Positions 6,758-16,513 of a DNA stretch of 64,000 nt are shown piece by piece. Origin of the DNA: Mycobacterium shimoidei (GTDB lineage Bacteria; Actinomycetota; Actinomycetes; Mycobacteriales; Mycobacteriaceae); NCBI GenBank assembly GCA_002101905.1, contig LQPU01000003.1, forward strand, positions 1-64,000, given 5' to 3'. Every line of letters starts with the position of its first letter. Within the stretch, counting starts at the first letter, position 1. The notes below the pieces were generated by a model. That model was given only the letters and a program-made list of their open reading frames with translations, did not search any database and was not told where the DNA came from. Position numbers and translations under genes: made by a program.

Positions 6758-9726
6758 CTCGCCTCCTCGAGCATCGCCACCGCTACCGACAGGCAGCGCT
6801 GCCTGACCTCATCCCAGTTTGCCTTGCCATCGGCATCTGGCCACTGATCGTCCTCGAGATCGGACGGGTGCGGATCGGCCAGCCGACGAACCAGCTGGGT
6901 AGCGATCCATTGTCGCCTCGGTGATTGACAACAGTAGTACCTGTCCATCCCGGCCAGGACCACCGCCGCGGTTTCGGGCTCCATCGCGTCGACCAGCTCA
7001 GCAAATTCGGCGTAGTCGCGGGTGCTGTTACGCGACATGATCAGGTAGCCCTTGAGACGCAGAGTTTCGGCGCCGGTGGGGATCTGCAGCCGGTCACCGG
7101 TCGGCAACTGCACATGGGTGGTTTCCACCGGGCTGCTGCGCTGGTAGGCCGGCTGATCGGTGTCGCTGTCCGACGCCGCGGTCTGCAGCGCGTCGAGGGC
7201 GACCGAGAGCCGACCGCGCCACAACGTGACCGGGTGCAACGGCCGCGCGGTACGCCCGGCACCATTGCCGGGCGGCGAGCCGCCGGCGAGTTTCCTGGCC
7301 GCGGCCTGACCGTTGCCCGCGGTGGCCGCGGCCCTCGAGGCGGGCAGTGCGGCTTCGCCGTCGCCGCCCTTGACTCGTGCCCGCAAGCTGCCGTTGCGTC
7401 CGCATCCGCTGAAGGCCAACGGATCTGCCACGCAAATCGCATCGGGCGCAAGGTGTTTGAGCTTGGCGGCGGATTTGAGCACAACCCGCAGGTCCGCTCC
7501 CGGCACCGCCGCCGCAGTGATGTCATCGGGGATCATCACGACGTCCCCGAGCTCTACCTTGGGCAAGGGCTTTTCGAAGTCGACCGACGGCAAGATGCGG
7601 TGCAGCCATGACGGCAACCACCAGTTCCATTGGTCGAACATCGCCATCAGCGCCGGAACCATCAGCAGCCGCACCACGGTGGCATCCACCGCGATCGCCA
7701 CCGCGCAGGCGACTCCGATCTCGGCGACCAGCGGCATACCGGCGAAGGCGAAGCCGATGAACACCGCGATCATGATCAGCGCCGCGCTGGTAATGGTGCG
7801 CGCGCTGGTGCTCACCCCATAAGCCACCGCGTCACGGGTATGCCCGGTTTGTAAGAACCGCTCCCGGATTCGGGTCAGCAAGAAGATCTCGTAGTCCATC
7901 GACAACCCGAACGTCATCGCCAGCACCAGCGGCGGAACGGTGGAATCGATCGACGTGATCGGGGCGAACCCGAGCTTTTCCAGCCACCCCCACTGGAAGA
8001 CCATCACCAGGCTGCCGTAGGCGGCGGCCACCGACAGCAGGGTCATCAGCACGCCCTTGAAGGCTAAGAACACGGACCGGATCGAGACCAGCAGCATCAC
8101 GAACGCGATCAGTGCCACAAACACCAGCACCAGCGGCTGGGTTTTGGCCACCTGGTCGTCGAAGTCCTTGATCAGCGCCGTCGGCCCGCCGACATCGACC
8201 TGCGCCGAACCGATCTCGGACACATGCGGCAGGTGGGCACGCAACCAGTCGACGGTGTGGCGGGCGGCCAAATCCTCGGGATCCACTGCCAAGATCGCCG
8301 CCACCATCGCGCTGCTGTTGTCGTCGGCGAACACCGGCGGGGCCACCGAGACGACGTCGGGGGCCTGCGCGACCTCGCGGCTCAGCCCCTTCAGTGCCTG
8401 ACTGTGCTTGGCCGCGGACGCGCCGCCGTCGGGGAAGCTGACCAGGATCTGCACCGGCCCCAACGCGCCGGGCCCGAGCGCGTCCGCCGCTCCGGCCACC
8501 CCGGCGCGGATCTCGTGTGCCGAGTCGAACTGCCGCAGCAGGCTGTTTCCCAGCACCATCGACAGCGCCGGTGTCGCCATGGTGAGCAGCACCGCGGACG
8601 CGGCCAGCGCCGCCGCCCACGGCCGGCGCATCACCGCAGCGACCCAGTGCATCCAGAACCGTGACTTGGTGGACTCGGGCCGGCGCGACCAGTGCAGCAT
8701 CGCTGACCTCTTCGCCGCAGCCCGGCCGAAGGTCGCCAGCACCGCCGGCGTCATCGTGGTCGAGGTCAGCATCGCCACCGCGACCGCAAGGATGGCGCCG
8801 GTCGCCATCGACGCCAGCGCTGGAGTGTCGATCAGGTAGATGCCGGTCAGGGAGGCGACGACGGTCATGCCGGACAGCACCACCGCCAGGCCCGAGGTGG
8901 CCATCGCCGCGTCCACCGCTTCCTGGGGTTGACGGCCGGCCCGCAGCTCTTCACGGAACCGCATCAAGATGAACAGCGAGTAGTCGACAGCCAGCGCGAT
9001 GCCGAACATCGACACCGTCGAGGTGACGAACACCGACATCGTCATATAGGCCGACAGCAGGTAAACCATGCCCATCGTGATGGCGACCGTGCAGATCCCC
9101 AGGGCCAGCGGGATGGCTGCCGCGGCAAGCGAACCGAACACGGCGAGTAGCACAATCAGGATGATCGGAAGGTTCCAGCGCTCGGCCGCGGCGATGTCGT
9201 GTTTGGTGTTGGCTGCCGCTGCCGTGCTCAGGGCGCCCTGACCGATGACGTGTAGGTGTACCCGGCCGTTGTCGATGCGTCCCGGCTGATCGCCCTCGAC
9301 GCCGATTTTGGCGCGCAGTTTTTTGGCGGCGTCGCTGGCGCTGGCGCTGCCCGAGTCCAACCGCAACGACACCACGTACGGGCGATCCGGCTGGGGCGGT
9401 CGCTGAGCCGGGTTGGCCACGATCACCACGTCGGGAACCTCACCGGCGACCCGCTTGAGCAGCGCGACGGCCCTGTTCATGTCCTCGAAACTGGCGTCCG
9501 CGCGCGGCGCCGCCACCAGCGCCAACGGCGAGGCGCCCAGATCGGGGTAATGGGCCTCGAGCTCGTCGTGGACCCGCAGCGACTGCGAGCCGGCCACCTC
9601 GAAGCCGCCACCTGTCAGGTGACCCGATCCGGTCACCGTCAGATAGATCGCGGGCACCAGCGCAAGCAACCAACCTGTGAAGACCAGCCAGCGGACGCGA
9701 CGCAGGCTGCTGCTGAGGCGCATCAT
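6754..9726 (-). CDS. mmpL11: RND-type lipid exporter MmpL11
   Basis: 990 residues, opening MMRLSSSLRRVRWLVF as in M. tuberculosis MmpL11 (Rv0202c). The architecture is typical of MmpL proteins: one membrane helix, a periplasmic domain, a five-helix block containing IALAVDYSLFILMRFREE, a second periplasmic domain, and a second helix block containing FGLSMDYEIFLLTRIRER, then a cytoplasmic tail of about 270 residues. The two Asp-Tyr pairs are the proton-relay residues of the family. MmpL11 exports mycolate-containing storage and biofilm lipids and has been linked with haem uptake with Rv0203, which is divergently encoded at 10001. It heads an operon with the Rv0201c-like and CoA-binding genes. 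The tail carries an Ala/Gly-rich stretch (near 7250-7400) that I do not recall in the M. tuberculosis protein. Confidence 0.95.
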   Translation of the reverse strand: MMRLSSSLRRVRWLVFTGWLLALVPAIYLTVTGSGHLTGGGFEVAGSQSLRVHDELEAHYPDLGASPLALVAAPRADASFEDMNRAVALLKRVAGEVPDVVIVANPAQRPPQPDRPYVVSLRLDSGSASASDAAKKLRAKIGVEGDQPGRIDNGRVHLHVIGQGALSTAAAANTKHDIAAAERWNLPIILIVLLAVFGSLAAAAIPLALGICTVAITMGMVYLLSAYMTMSVFVTSTVSMFGIALAVDYSLFILMRFREELRAGRQPQEAVDAAMATSGLAVVLSGMTVVASLTGIYLIDTPALASMATGAILAVAVAMLTSTTMTPAVLATFGRAAAKRSAMLHWSRRPESTKSRFWMHWVAAVMRRPWAAALAASAVLLTMATPALSMVLGNSLLRQFDSAHEIRAGVAGAADALGPGALGPVQILVSFPDGGASAAKHSQALKGLSREVAQAPDVVSVAPPVFADDNSSAMVAAILAVDPEDLAARHTVDWLRAHLPHVSEIGSAQVDVGGPTALIKDFDDQVAKTQPLVLVFVALIAFVMLLVSIRSVFLAFKGVLMTLLSVAAAYGSLVMVFQWGWLEKLGFAPITSIDSTVPPLVLAMTFGLSMDYEIFLLTRIRERFLQTGHTRDAVAYGVSTSARTITSAALIMIAVFIGFAFAGMPLVAEIGVACAVAIAVDATVVRLLMVPALMAMFDQWNWWLPSWLHRILPSVDFEKPLPKVELGDVVMIPDDITAAAVPGADLRVVLKSAAKLKHLAPDAICVADPLAFSGCGRNGSLRARVKGGDGEAALPASRAAATAGNGQAAARKLAGGSPPGNGAGRTARPLHPVTLWRGRLSVALDALQTAASDSDTDQPAYQRSSPVETTHVQLPTGDRLQIPTGAETLRLKGYLIMSRNSTRDYAEFAELVDAMEPETAAVVLAGMDRYYCCQSPRRQWIATQLVRRLADPHPSDLEDDQWPDADGKANWDEVRQRCLSVAVAMLEEAR

Positions 9727-10000
9727 GAACTGCTGGATGGTCGCTCTCCCCGCACTCTGCTATTGCGCTGCTGTTGTTGCGCGGCGACCCGCGTTTGCGG
9801 TGGGCCGCTCCCGCGTTTCGTGCAGGCGAGCCTACCTCAGCACGCCGTCTGTTGACTGGGGTTAGGGGTCGCTGAGCTGCAACGACTCAGCATCGGCGTT
9901 CGGCCCCACCCGCTCGTGGGCCGGACAACGCCCCCCGCCAGCCGGATTGGCGGCGTCACCGCGCGCGATGGCAGGATGTCGATCGGCTTAAGGAGAATTC

Positions 10001-10471
10001 ATGACCATGTTGCGCCGCAACCTCTTCGGCGTTCTGGCGGCGACTGCGCTGGGCGGCACCGTGATCCTGGCGCAGGCTGAGCCGACGGCAGTCGGCGCGT
10101 CTGATCCGTGTGCGGCCAGTGAGCTGGCGCGAACGGTCGGATCCGTCGCCACGTCAGTGGGCGACTACCTGGACTCGCACCCGGAGACCAACCAGGCGAT
10201 GACCACCATGCTGGCCCAACCGGCCGGTCAGCAATCCGCCAATTCCCTGAAGGGCTATTTGGACGCCAACCCGAAGGTGGCCGGCGACCTGCAGACGATC
10301 TCGGCGCCGCTGACCGGGTTGTCGATCAAGTGCAGGCTGCCGATCAGCGTTCCGCAGATGCTGGGCCTGATGCAGGGCACGCAGGGCGCGCCGCCCGGGG
10401 GCTTACCGGCGGCGCCTGCTGGACCGACCGGACCGTTACCCGGCCCGCCGCCGGCGCTGCAGATCAGGTAG
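10001..10471 (+). CDS. Secreted haem-binding protein, Rv0203-like
   Basis: 156 residues with an N-terminal signal sequence (LRRNLFGVLAATALGGTVILAQA) and a mature all-helical domain holding two Cys. The family member Rv0203 is an extracytoplasmic haem carrier thought to pass haem to MmpL3 and MmpL11. The motif GDYLDSHPETNQ keeps the Tyr (56) and His (60) that I equate with the M. tuberculosis haem ligands; the third ligand position seems to be Tyr rather than His (KGYLDANPK). A Gly/Pro/Ala-rich tail of about 30 residues follows. The ribosome site AAGGAG at 9990-9995 decides the ATG at 10001. The 3' 217 bases overlap the tail of the convergent Rv0204c-like gene. Confidence 0.88.
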   Translation: MTMLRRNLFGVLAATALGGTVILAQAEPTAVGASDPCAASELARTVGSVATSVGDYLDSHPETNQAMTTMLAQPAGQQSANSLKGYLDANPKVAGDLQTISAPLTGLSIKCRLPISVPQMLGLMQGTQGAPPGGLPAAPAGPTGPLPGPPPALQIR

Positions 10472-11655
10472 GCGCCGGCCCGTTTCCGCGCTCGGGCTCG
10501 GGCGGGGGGCAGCGGTCCTTGCAGGGCGTCGGCGCCCGGATCGGCGGGCGAGTCACCGGGTGGCGTCGGGGCCGCGTCCGCACCAAGTTGCGCTGAGCTC
10601 GGCTCCGCGTCGGGGTCGACCTCGTTCTCGGTGCGGAACATGAAGAAGAACACCACCCAGCCGACAGCGGCGATCAACAACCAGCTGATCACCCGGTAGA
10701 TCAACATCGCCGAGATGGAGTCGGGCAACGACATGCCGCTGGACACCAGGCCCGGCACCAGCACCGCCTCGACGACCAACAGCCCGCCCGGCATCAACGG
10801 GATGGTGCCGACGGCGCGCGCCGCCGCGTAGGCGACCGTCAACCCGGCCAGCGACGCGTTTCCGCCGGCAGCGTAGGCGGCGAAACCCAGGCAGGCCACG
10901 TCGGCGGTCCAGTTGAACAGCGACCAGCCGAACGCCACCGAGAGATCCCGGCGGCCCAGGCTGACCGACTCCAGCTGGTTGAGGATTTCACGCCACTTCG
11001 CCAAGCCGGTGTCGGACGGTTTGCCCCGCACCGAGTTGACCCAGGACAGCACCCGCACGCCGATTCCGTCGATCAGCTCGGGCCGGGACGCTACCGCCTG
11101 CGCGAGCAGCAGCAGCGCGACGAACCCGCCCAGGGTGAACAGCAACGAGAACGGGTTGTTCTTCGCGCCCAGCAAAAAGGCACCGCCCAGACCGAGTAGC
11201 GCCAGCCCGACCGCTTGCAGCACCCCTGACATGACCAGCTGCCAGGACGCCACGAGCGTCGACGCACCCCAAATCCGTTGCTGTCGAAGGAGAAAGGTGG
11301 CCGACAGCACCGGCCCGCCGGGCAGCGTGGTACTCAACGAGTTCGCGGCGTAGAACGCGGCTTCGGACCGCCACTGCCGGACTCGTACCCCAGCGGATCG
11401 CAACAGGGTGCGCTGGATTTGCGCGAAGCTGTGCATTGACGCGGCGGCCGCCACCATGGCGGCCAGCAACCACCACCACTTCGCTGAGTACAGGCTCTGC
11501 CATGCCTTGGCCAGCTGATCCCACACCAACGTGACTTCGACCGCGAGCACGATCGCGACGACGCCCAAAATGACCCAGCGGAGCCACCAGTACCTGCCGC
11601 GGGCGGGCGCCTCGGCCTGACCATGGACGTTTCTGGGCGGCGCGTCGTGCGACAC
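10255..11655 (-). CDS. Polytopic membrane protein, Rv0204c-like (LPG-synthase TM/UPF0104)
   Basis: 466 residues. Multiple membrane helices from residue 25 on, with the family landmarks SLSTTLPGGPVLSATFLLRQ and ARAVGTIPLMPGGLLVVEAVL of the lysylphosphatidylglycerol-synthase transmembrane (UPF0104) group, often proposed flippases or lipid transporters. The GTG at 11655 (VSHDAPPRN) is chosen because a TACCCT -10 element lies 7 bases upstream and the M. tuberculosis protein starts there. The core ends near FFFMFRTENEV, after which about 110 residues of Pro/Ala/Gly-rich sequence run to the stop at 10255, antisense to Rv0203. M. tuberculosis Rv0204c is shorter as I recall (412 residues). The tail may be real but unstructured. 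Confidence 0.82.
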   Translation of the reverse strand: MSHDAPPRNVHGQAEAPARGRYWWLRWVILGVVAIVLAVEVTLVWDQLAKAWQSLYSAKWWWLLAAMVAAAASMHSFAQIQRTLLRSAGVRVRQWRSEAAFYAANSLSTTLPGGPVLSATFLLRQQRIWGASTLVASWQLVMSGVLQAVGLALLGLGGAFLLGAKNNPFSLLFTLGGFVALLLLAQAVASRPELIDGIGVRVLSWVNSVRGKPSDTGLAKWREILNQLESVSLGRRDLSVAFGWSLFNWTADVACLGFAAYAAGGNASLAGLTVAYAAARAVGTIPLMPGGLLVVEAVLVPGLVSSGMSLPDSISAMLIYRVISWLLIAAVGWVVFFFMFRTENEVDPDAEPSSAQLGADAAPTPPGDSPADPGADALQGPLPPARARARKRAGAYLICSAGGGPGNGPVGPAGAAGKPPGGAPCVPCIRPSICGTLIGSLHLIDNPVSGAEIVCRSPATFGLASK

Positions 11656-11662
11656 GTGCTTT

Positions 11663-11668
11663 AGGGTA
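11663..11668 (-). promoter_or_regulatory. -10 element of Rv0204c-like gene (leaderless)
   Basis: Read on the minus strand this is TACCCT, separated by 7 bases from the GTG at 11655. It fits TANNNT with a leaderless transcript. Confidence 0.5.
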
Positions 11669-11729
11669 GCCGCGCATGTCCCGCCAGGATGGTCGCTGTC
11701 CAACGCGCCGTGTCGGTATTTGCGCCGGT

Positions 11730-11735
11730 TACGCT
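11730..11735 (+). promoter_or_regulatory. -10 element of Rv0205-like gene (leaderless)
   Basis: TACGCT, then 7 bases to the ATG at 11743. It is back to back with the Rv0204c promoter, only 62 bases apart, so the two divergent genes share a very small control region. Confidence 0.5.
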
Positions 11736-11742
11736 TAGCCGC

Positions 11743-12897
11743 ATGCCGTCGATCGACGACTCGGTCCAGCCACTGGTCCGCAAGAGCGCGGCATGGGCCT
11801 GGCGGCTGCTGGTGATCCTGGCTGCCGTGGTCGCGTTTCTGTGGGTCGCGAAAAAGCTCGAGATCATCGTCGTTCCGGTTTTGGTGGCGTTGATGCTGAG
11901 CGCGTTGCTGGTCCCGGCGGTGGACTGGCTGGATCGCCGACGCTTGCCGCGCGGTCTCGCGGTGACGCTGGTGCTACTGTCCGGCTTCGCGATTCTCGGC
12001 GGCATCCTGGCGTTCGTGATCACCCAATTCGTGGTCGGGCTACCGGACCTGGTGGACCAGGTGACACACAGCATCGACACCACCCGTAAGTGGCTGATCG
12101 AAGGACCGCTGCATTTAAGCCGCCAACAAATCGACAACGCCGGCGACGCCGCGATCGAGGCGCTGCGCAACAATCAGGCCAAGCTGACCAGTGGCGCGTT
12201 GTCAACGGCGGCAACCATCACCGAAATCGTGACGGGCGCCCTGCTGACGTTGTTCACCCTGATCTTTTTCCTCTACGGCGGGCGCAACATCTGGCAGTAC
12301 GTCACCAAGATCTTTCCCGTCGCGGTGCGCGAACGGGTGCGCGAGGCGGGCCGGGCCGGCTACGGCACGCTGATCGGTTACGTCCGCGGCACCTCGCTGG
12401 TGGCGTTGGTCGACGCGGTGGGTGTCGGCATTGGGCTGGTGATCCTGGGCGTGCCACTTGCGCTTCCACTGGCGTCGTTGGTGTTCCTCGGTGCCTTCAT
12501 CCCTCTGGTCGGTGCGGTGATCAGCGGCTTCCTTGCGGTGGTGGTAGCCCTGCTCGCCAAGGGGTTCATCTACGCGTTGATCACCCTCGGTGTGATCATC
12601 GGCGTCAATCAGCTTGAGGCGCACATCCTGCAGCCGTTGGTGATGGGGCGCGCGGTGTCGATTCATCCGCTGGCGGTCGTGTTGGCGATCTCGACCGGCG
12701 GCGTGCTCGCCGGGATCGTCGGCGCGCTGTTGTCCGTACCGGCGGTGGCCTTCCTCAACAACGCCTTCAAAGTGCTGCTGGCCAGAGAGCCCTCCGAAGA
12801 GGCCGAGGTGCTCACCGAAAACGGCGATGCCGTGATGACGGCCGAACCGGATGACGTGGCTGAGGAACACGCGCAGTCGAAAGCCGAACGGTGTTAG
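11743..12897 (+). CDS. AI-2E family transporter-like membrane protein, Rv0205-like
   Basis: 384 residues of the AI-2E exporter/UPF0118 family: two N-terminal helices ([34 protein letters not shown]), a soluble middle region, then a block of helices with the family signature [30 protein letters not shown] and [18 protein letters not shown]. tuberculosis Rv0205 (367 residues) is in the same position. The family is better described as membrane permeases of unknown substrate than as true AI-2 exporters. The ATG at 11743 is set by the -10 element just upstream. The TAG stop overlaps the mmpL3 stop by 3 bases on the other strand; no hairpin is evident. Confidence 0.9.
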   Translation: MPSIDDSVQPLVRKSAAWAWRLLVILAAVVAFLWVAKKLEIIVVPVLVALMLSALLVPAVDWLDRRRLPRGLAVTLVLLSGFAILGGILAFVITQFVVGLPDLVDQVTHSIDTTRKWLIEGPLHLSRQQIDNAGDAAIEALRNNQAKLTSGALSTAATITEIVTGALLTLFTLIFFLYGGRNIWQYVTKIFPVAVRERVREAGRAGYGTLIGYVRGTSLVALVDAVGVGIGLVILGVPLALPLASLVFLGAFIPLVGAVISGFLAVVVALLAKGFIYALITLGVIIGVNQLEAHILQPLVMGRAVSIHPLAVVLAISTGGVLAGIVGALLSVPAVAFLNNAFKVLLAREPSEEAEVLTENGDAVMTAEPDDVAEEHAQSKAERC

Positions 12898-15755
12898 AAA
12901 CGTCCTTCTCTGCGCAGCAGATCCTGGGCGCTCAGCTTGCCGCGGCGCTGCCGCGGCCGCTCGGCGTTGGGCGCATCAGCGCCTCGTGCATCCAATTTCT
13001 CGGTGGCCGGCTCGGATTCGTTGTCGTCCGGTGGAACGGGAATCGCTGTGGTGGCGTCGTCGCTGTTGGACTCGCCGGCCGGCGCTGAGGGCGCCGGAGT
13101 GCTGCCCGTGGGACGCGAATCACCTTGACGTTCAGGAGTTTTGGGTCCACGAAGCTCATTGAGCCAGGATTCGATCTCGCGATCTCCCGCGGCGGTCGGT
13201 TCACCCGGCGCCGGTGGGTGCTCGCGGCTCGGGGCGGGATCGGGTGTGGCGAAGCGTGTCGTCGCCGGCTCCGGTGGCTCCGCCGCTCGCATCCGGGTGG
13301 TGCCGGTGGTCGATGGCCCATCCTGGGCCGGGCCCCGGTAATCCGGCCGGGCGGGCGGGCGCGGACGAGCCCGCGTGGCCGGGTGAGTGGGGTCGTGCGG
13401 CGGTCGCGGCTTGACGGCGACCGGGCCGCCCGCGCCGGCGGCAGCCCGCGCGGGCCGACGGGCGGCGGGCAGTTTCCGCTCGTCGGGTAGATGTATTTCG
13501 CCGAGCCCGAGCCGGTTCTGCATCCGTTTCATCCACCGCGGCGCCCACCAGCAGTCGTCGCCGAGCAGCTTCATCACCGAGGGCACCAAGAACATTCGCA
13601 CCACGGTCGCGTCCAGCAGCAGCGCGGCCATCAAGCCGAACGCCAGGTACTTCATCATCACCAGGTCGGAGAACACGAACGAGCCGGCAACCACGGCAAG
13701 CACCAACGCCGCCGCGGTGATGATGCGACCGGTCGTCGCGGTGCCGATCCGGATTGCCTCCGCGGTGGACATGCCGCGTTCGCGCGCTTCAACCATCCGG
13801 GAAACCAGGAACACCTCGTAGTCGGTGGACAAACCGAAGACCACCGCGATGATCAAGCCGATGACCGGCGCAGTCAGCGGGGTGGGAGTGAAATTCAGCA
13901 GGGTGGCGAAGTGCCCGTCGACGAATATCCACGTCAAGATGCCCATCGTGGATCCCAGCGTGAGCGCACTCATCACCGTCGCCTTGATCGGCAGCACCAC
14001 CGAGCCGAACGCCAAGAACATCAACAGCGTGGTAGTCGTCAACAAGATGACGAGCATCAACGGCATTTTGCCGAAAATGCCGTGAATCGAGTCCTGGACC
14101 AAGGCCTGGGTGCCGCCAACCATCACGGTGAGGCCCTTGGGTGCGGCGATCGCCCGCAGATCGGCGATCTTCTTTCCCGCGTCGTTGGGGTTCACCAAGC
14201 CGTTTTGGATCACGCGCACCGACGGATCCTTCGATGCGCCTTGCGCATACGGGCGTTCCTGCCACATCTGGCTCGAATCGCCGTTGGGGTCGATGAACCC
14301 GGGTATCGCCATTGCCTTGTTGCGAATCTCGGCGAGCTGTTGGTCGGTGACCGGTTTGTGGTCGTTGTTCTGGACCACCAGCGTCACTTGCTCGGTGCGA
14401 TACCCCGGAAAAAGCTTGTCGAAATGTTCCTGGGACTGCCGAACGGAATTGTCTGGGGGCAAATACTTTTCGCTGAAGCCGCCGAGTTGGAGCTTGAACA
14501 CCGGGAAGATCAGCGCGATCATGACGAGCACGATCGGGGCGGCGTAGAGAACCGGCCGCTTCATCACGCGGTTGACCAGCTTGCCCCAGAACTCGTGCTC
14601 GACCTCTTCGCGGGTCTTGGTCTTTTGCAGCAGGTTGGCCAGCCAGTTGAGGTAGGCGCGGGAAACCTTCCAGTTCGCCAGGAACGGGACCTTGAGCAAG
14701 GTCCGCACGCCCAGCGCGTCGACGTGGCTTCCCAGGATGCCGAGCACGGCCGGCAGGATGGTGATGGACAGGATCGCCGAGAGCATCACCGACGCGATCG
14801 TGGCGTAGGTCAGCGACTTCAAGAACCCCTGCGGGAACACCAGCATGCTTGCTGCTGAAACCGCGATCAGGACCGCAGAGAACGTGACCGTGCGTCCGGC
14901 CGTCATCATCGAGCGGCGCACTGCGGCCTCGGTGTCGTAGCCCTCAGCGATCTCCTCGCGGAACCGGCTCACCACGAAAAGCCCGTAGTCGACAGCGATG
15001 CCGAGACCGACCAGCGTCACGACCGGCTGCGCGAAGAAATGCACGGGCCCGAAAATTGCGGTGAAACGCAAGATCCCGAGTGCGCCCGCGATGCTCAGGC
15101 CGCCGACCATCACCGGGAGACAGGCCGCCACCACGCCACCGAAAACCAAGAACAGCACCACCGCGACCAGTGGCAGGGCCAGCACTTCCATCCGGCGTTC
15201 GTCTTGGGCGATGGTGCCGGTCAGCCCCTCGGCCACCGGTTCCAGGCCGGCCAGTTGCACCCGGCCGCCGTCGAGCTTCTGCAGTTCCGGCGCCACCTCC
15301 TTGTAGTTGTTCAGGATGGTGTCGTCGTCGTCGCCCTTCAGCGGGATGGACACGAAGGTGTACTTCTTGTCGGCGGTCTTCATGCCCTGCACCACTTGGC
15401 TCGTCGAGTCAGGTGCGCGCAGATATCCCGCCCAGCCGATGACCTGGTCGGGGTGATCTTTGACGAACTTGTTGAGGTCATCGGCGATCTTCTTCGACCA
15501 GGCCTTGTCGTCGATGGTCTTGCCTTCGGGTGCCGGCAGCACGGCCACGATATGGCCGGTGCGGTCGCGGCCGTAGACCTCATCGGCCAGCACCGAGGCC
15601 GTCACCGACTGGCTGTTGTCGTCATAGAAACCGCTCTGCGTGAGGTGCTTGCCCAGGCTCATCCCGAAAATGCCGCCGCCGAGGCACAACGCCACCATGA
15701 CCCCGATGACGATGTACCGATAGCGGTACACAGTTCGACCCCACCAGGCGAACAC
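12894..15755 (-). CDS. mmpL3: Trehalose monomycolate exporter MmpL3
   Basis: 953 residues. MmpL3 flips or exports trehalose monomycolate to the periplasm for mycomembrane synthesis and is essential in mycobacteria. Start [18 protein letters not shown]; periplasmic porter domains; helices with [19 protein letters not shown] and [15 protein letters not shown], which hold the two Asp-Tyr pairs of the proton relay. The C-terminal 200 residues are a Pro/Arg/Ala-rich cytoplasmic tail ending [11 protein letters not shown]. The GTG at 15755 has AAGGAG 5 bases upstream. It is convergent with the Rv0205-like gene and followed upstream by the Rv0207c-trmB pair, as in M. tuberculosis. Only two genes away from mmpL11-Rv0203, it belongs to the same lipid/haem export neighbourhood. 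Confidence 0.97.
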   Translation of the reverse strand: MFAWWGRTVYRYRYIVIGVMVALCLGGGIFGMSLGKHLTQSGFYDDNSQSVTASVLADEVYGRDRTGHIVAVLPAPEGKTIDDKAWSKKIADDLNKFVKDHPDQVIGWAGYLRAPDSTSQVVQGMKTADKKYTFVSIPLKGDDDDTILNNYKEVAPELQKLDGGRVQLAGLEPVAEGLTGTIAQDERRMEVLALPLVAVVLFLVFGGVVAACLPVMVGGLSIAGALGILRFTAIFGPVHFFAQPVVTLVGLGIAVDYGLFVVSRFREEIAEGYDTEAAVRRSMMTAGRTVTFSAVLIAVSAASMLVFPQGFLKSLTYATIASVMLSAILSITILPAVLGILGSHVDALGVRTLLKVPFLANWKVSRAYLNWLANLLQKTKTREEVEHEFWGKLVNRVMKRPVLYAAPIVLVMIALIFPVFKLQLGGFSEKYLPPDNSVRQSQEHFDKLFPGYRTEQVTLVVQNNDHKPVTDQQLAEIRNKAMAIPGFIDPNGDSSQMWQERPYAQGASKDPSVRVIQNGLVNPNDAGKKIADLRAIAAPKGLTVMVGGTQALVQDSIHGIFGKMPLMLVILLTTTTLLMFLAFGSVVLPIKATVMSALTLGSTMGILTWIFVDGHFATLLNFTPTPLTAPVIGLIIAVVFGLSTDYEVFLVSRMVEARERGMSTAEAIRIGTATTGRIITAAALVLAVVAGSFVFSDLVMMKYLAFGLMAALLLDATVVRMFLVPSVMKLLGDDCWWAPRWMKRMQNRLGLGEIHLPDERKLPAARRPARAAAGAGGPVAVKPRPPHDPTHPATRARPRPPARPDYRGPAQDGPSTTGTTRMRAAEPPEPATTRFATPDPAPSREHPPAPGEPTAAGDREIESWLNELRGPKTPERQGDSRPTGSTPAPSAPAGESNSDDATTAIPVPPDDNESEPATEKLDARGADAPNAERPRQRRGKLSAQDLLRREGRF

Positions 15756-15805
15756 GTCAGCTCCTTACCGGATCGGTGGCGACCCGCGCATTGGGTTTCC
15801 AGTTA

Positions 15806-16513
15806 TCACACACGCGAGGTCAGCAGCGACGACAACGGCCGATACGGCTGCAGCCACGCTCCTTGCTCAGGCAGCGAATCCAGTCCGATTCGCGGCAGCG
15901 GCTCCCGAAAGACACCGTCGATGTCCTCCAGGTCGACGAACTCCAAGCTATCCGACGCTAACGCCCAACTCGCGTGTTCGCGAAATCCGAGCACCTGGAC
16001 GGGCACCCCCGCGCGGGAGATCTGCTCCAGCGGTTCGCGAAATGCCTGCCCGTCGGCGGAAGCCACCACCAACGCCGCCAACCCCTCGTCTCCGCGTTGC
16101 GCGATGTGCTGCAGCATGTCGGAGTCGACGTCGCTGTCCTCGTCGACCTTCGGCTTGGCGAAGACGGCGAACCCCACGTTACGCAAGGCATCCACCCACG
16201 GCCGAACCACGTCGGCGCTACCGGGCGCGATGTTGGTGAACACGGTGGCCTCGGGCTCGGCCGAAATGTCGTCCGCACGGGCCGCCACCTCGGCGGTGCG
16301 GGCCAGCAACCAGCGGCCCAGCGCGTCGAAACGTGGCCGCTCCAACGCGGTCGGTCGGCGCCCCAGAATGGAACCCAGGCCCATGTCCAGGTTGGGTGCG
16401 TCCCAGACCAGCAGTACTCGGCGCGCACCGGCGTCGATCCCGGGGACCTCCGGCGGGGACACCGGCGCGGAGACCGCGTCGGGTTCGGTCGTCGGTTGGT
16501 CGATCAGGCTCAT
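15806..16513 (-). CDS. NYN-domain protein, Rv0207c-like
   Basis: 235 residues. The fold signature is that of the NYN (PIN-like) nucleases: VLLVWDAPNLDMGLGSIL with the first Asp, DSDVDSDMLQHI with acidic residues, and ALVVASADGQAF with another Asp, followed by VQVLGFREHASWAL. NYN proteins are thought to cut RNA. The ATG at 16513 overlaps the trmB stop as ATGA, so it is coupled to a tRNA methyltransferase, which fits an RNA role. M. tuberculosis Rv0207c is similar in size (242 residues). RNA cleavage is a family inference and has not been read from the sequence. Confidence 0.82.
   Translation of the reverse strand: MSLIDQPTTEPDAVSAPVSPPEVPGIDAGARRVLLVWDAPNLDMGLGSILGRRPTALERPRFDALGRWLLARTAEVAARADDISAEPEATVFTNIAPGSADVVRPWVDALRNVGFAVFAKPKVDEDSDVDSDMLQHIAQRGDEGLAALVVASADGQAFREPLEQISRAGVPVQVLGFREHASWALASDSLEFVDLEDIDGVFREPLPRIGLDSLPEQGAWLQPYRPLSSLLTSRV

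Noticed and set aside
13491..14858. A 455-codon open frame on the plus strand inside mmpL3.
   Set aside because: It is the complement of the conserved MmpL3 coding sequence, is rich in His, Arg and Asp, and has no ribosome site.
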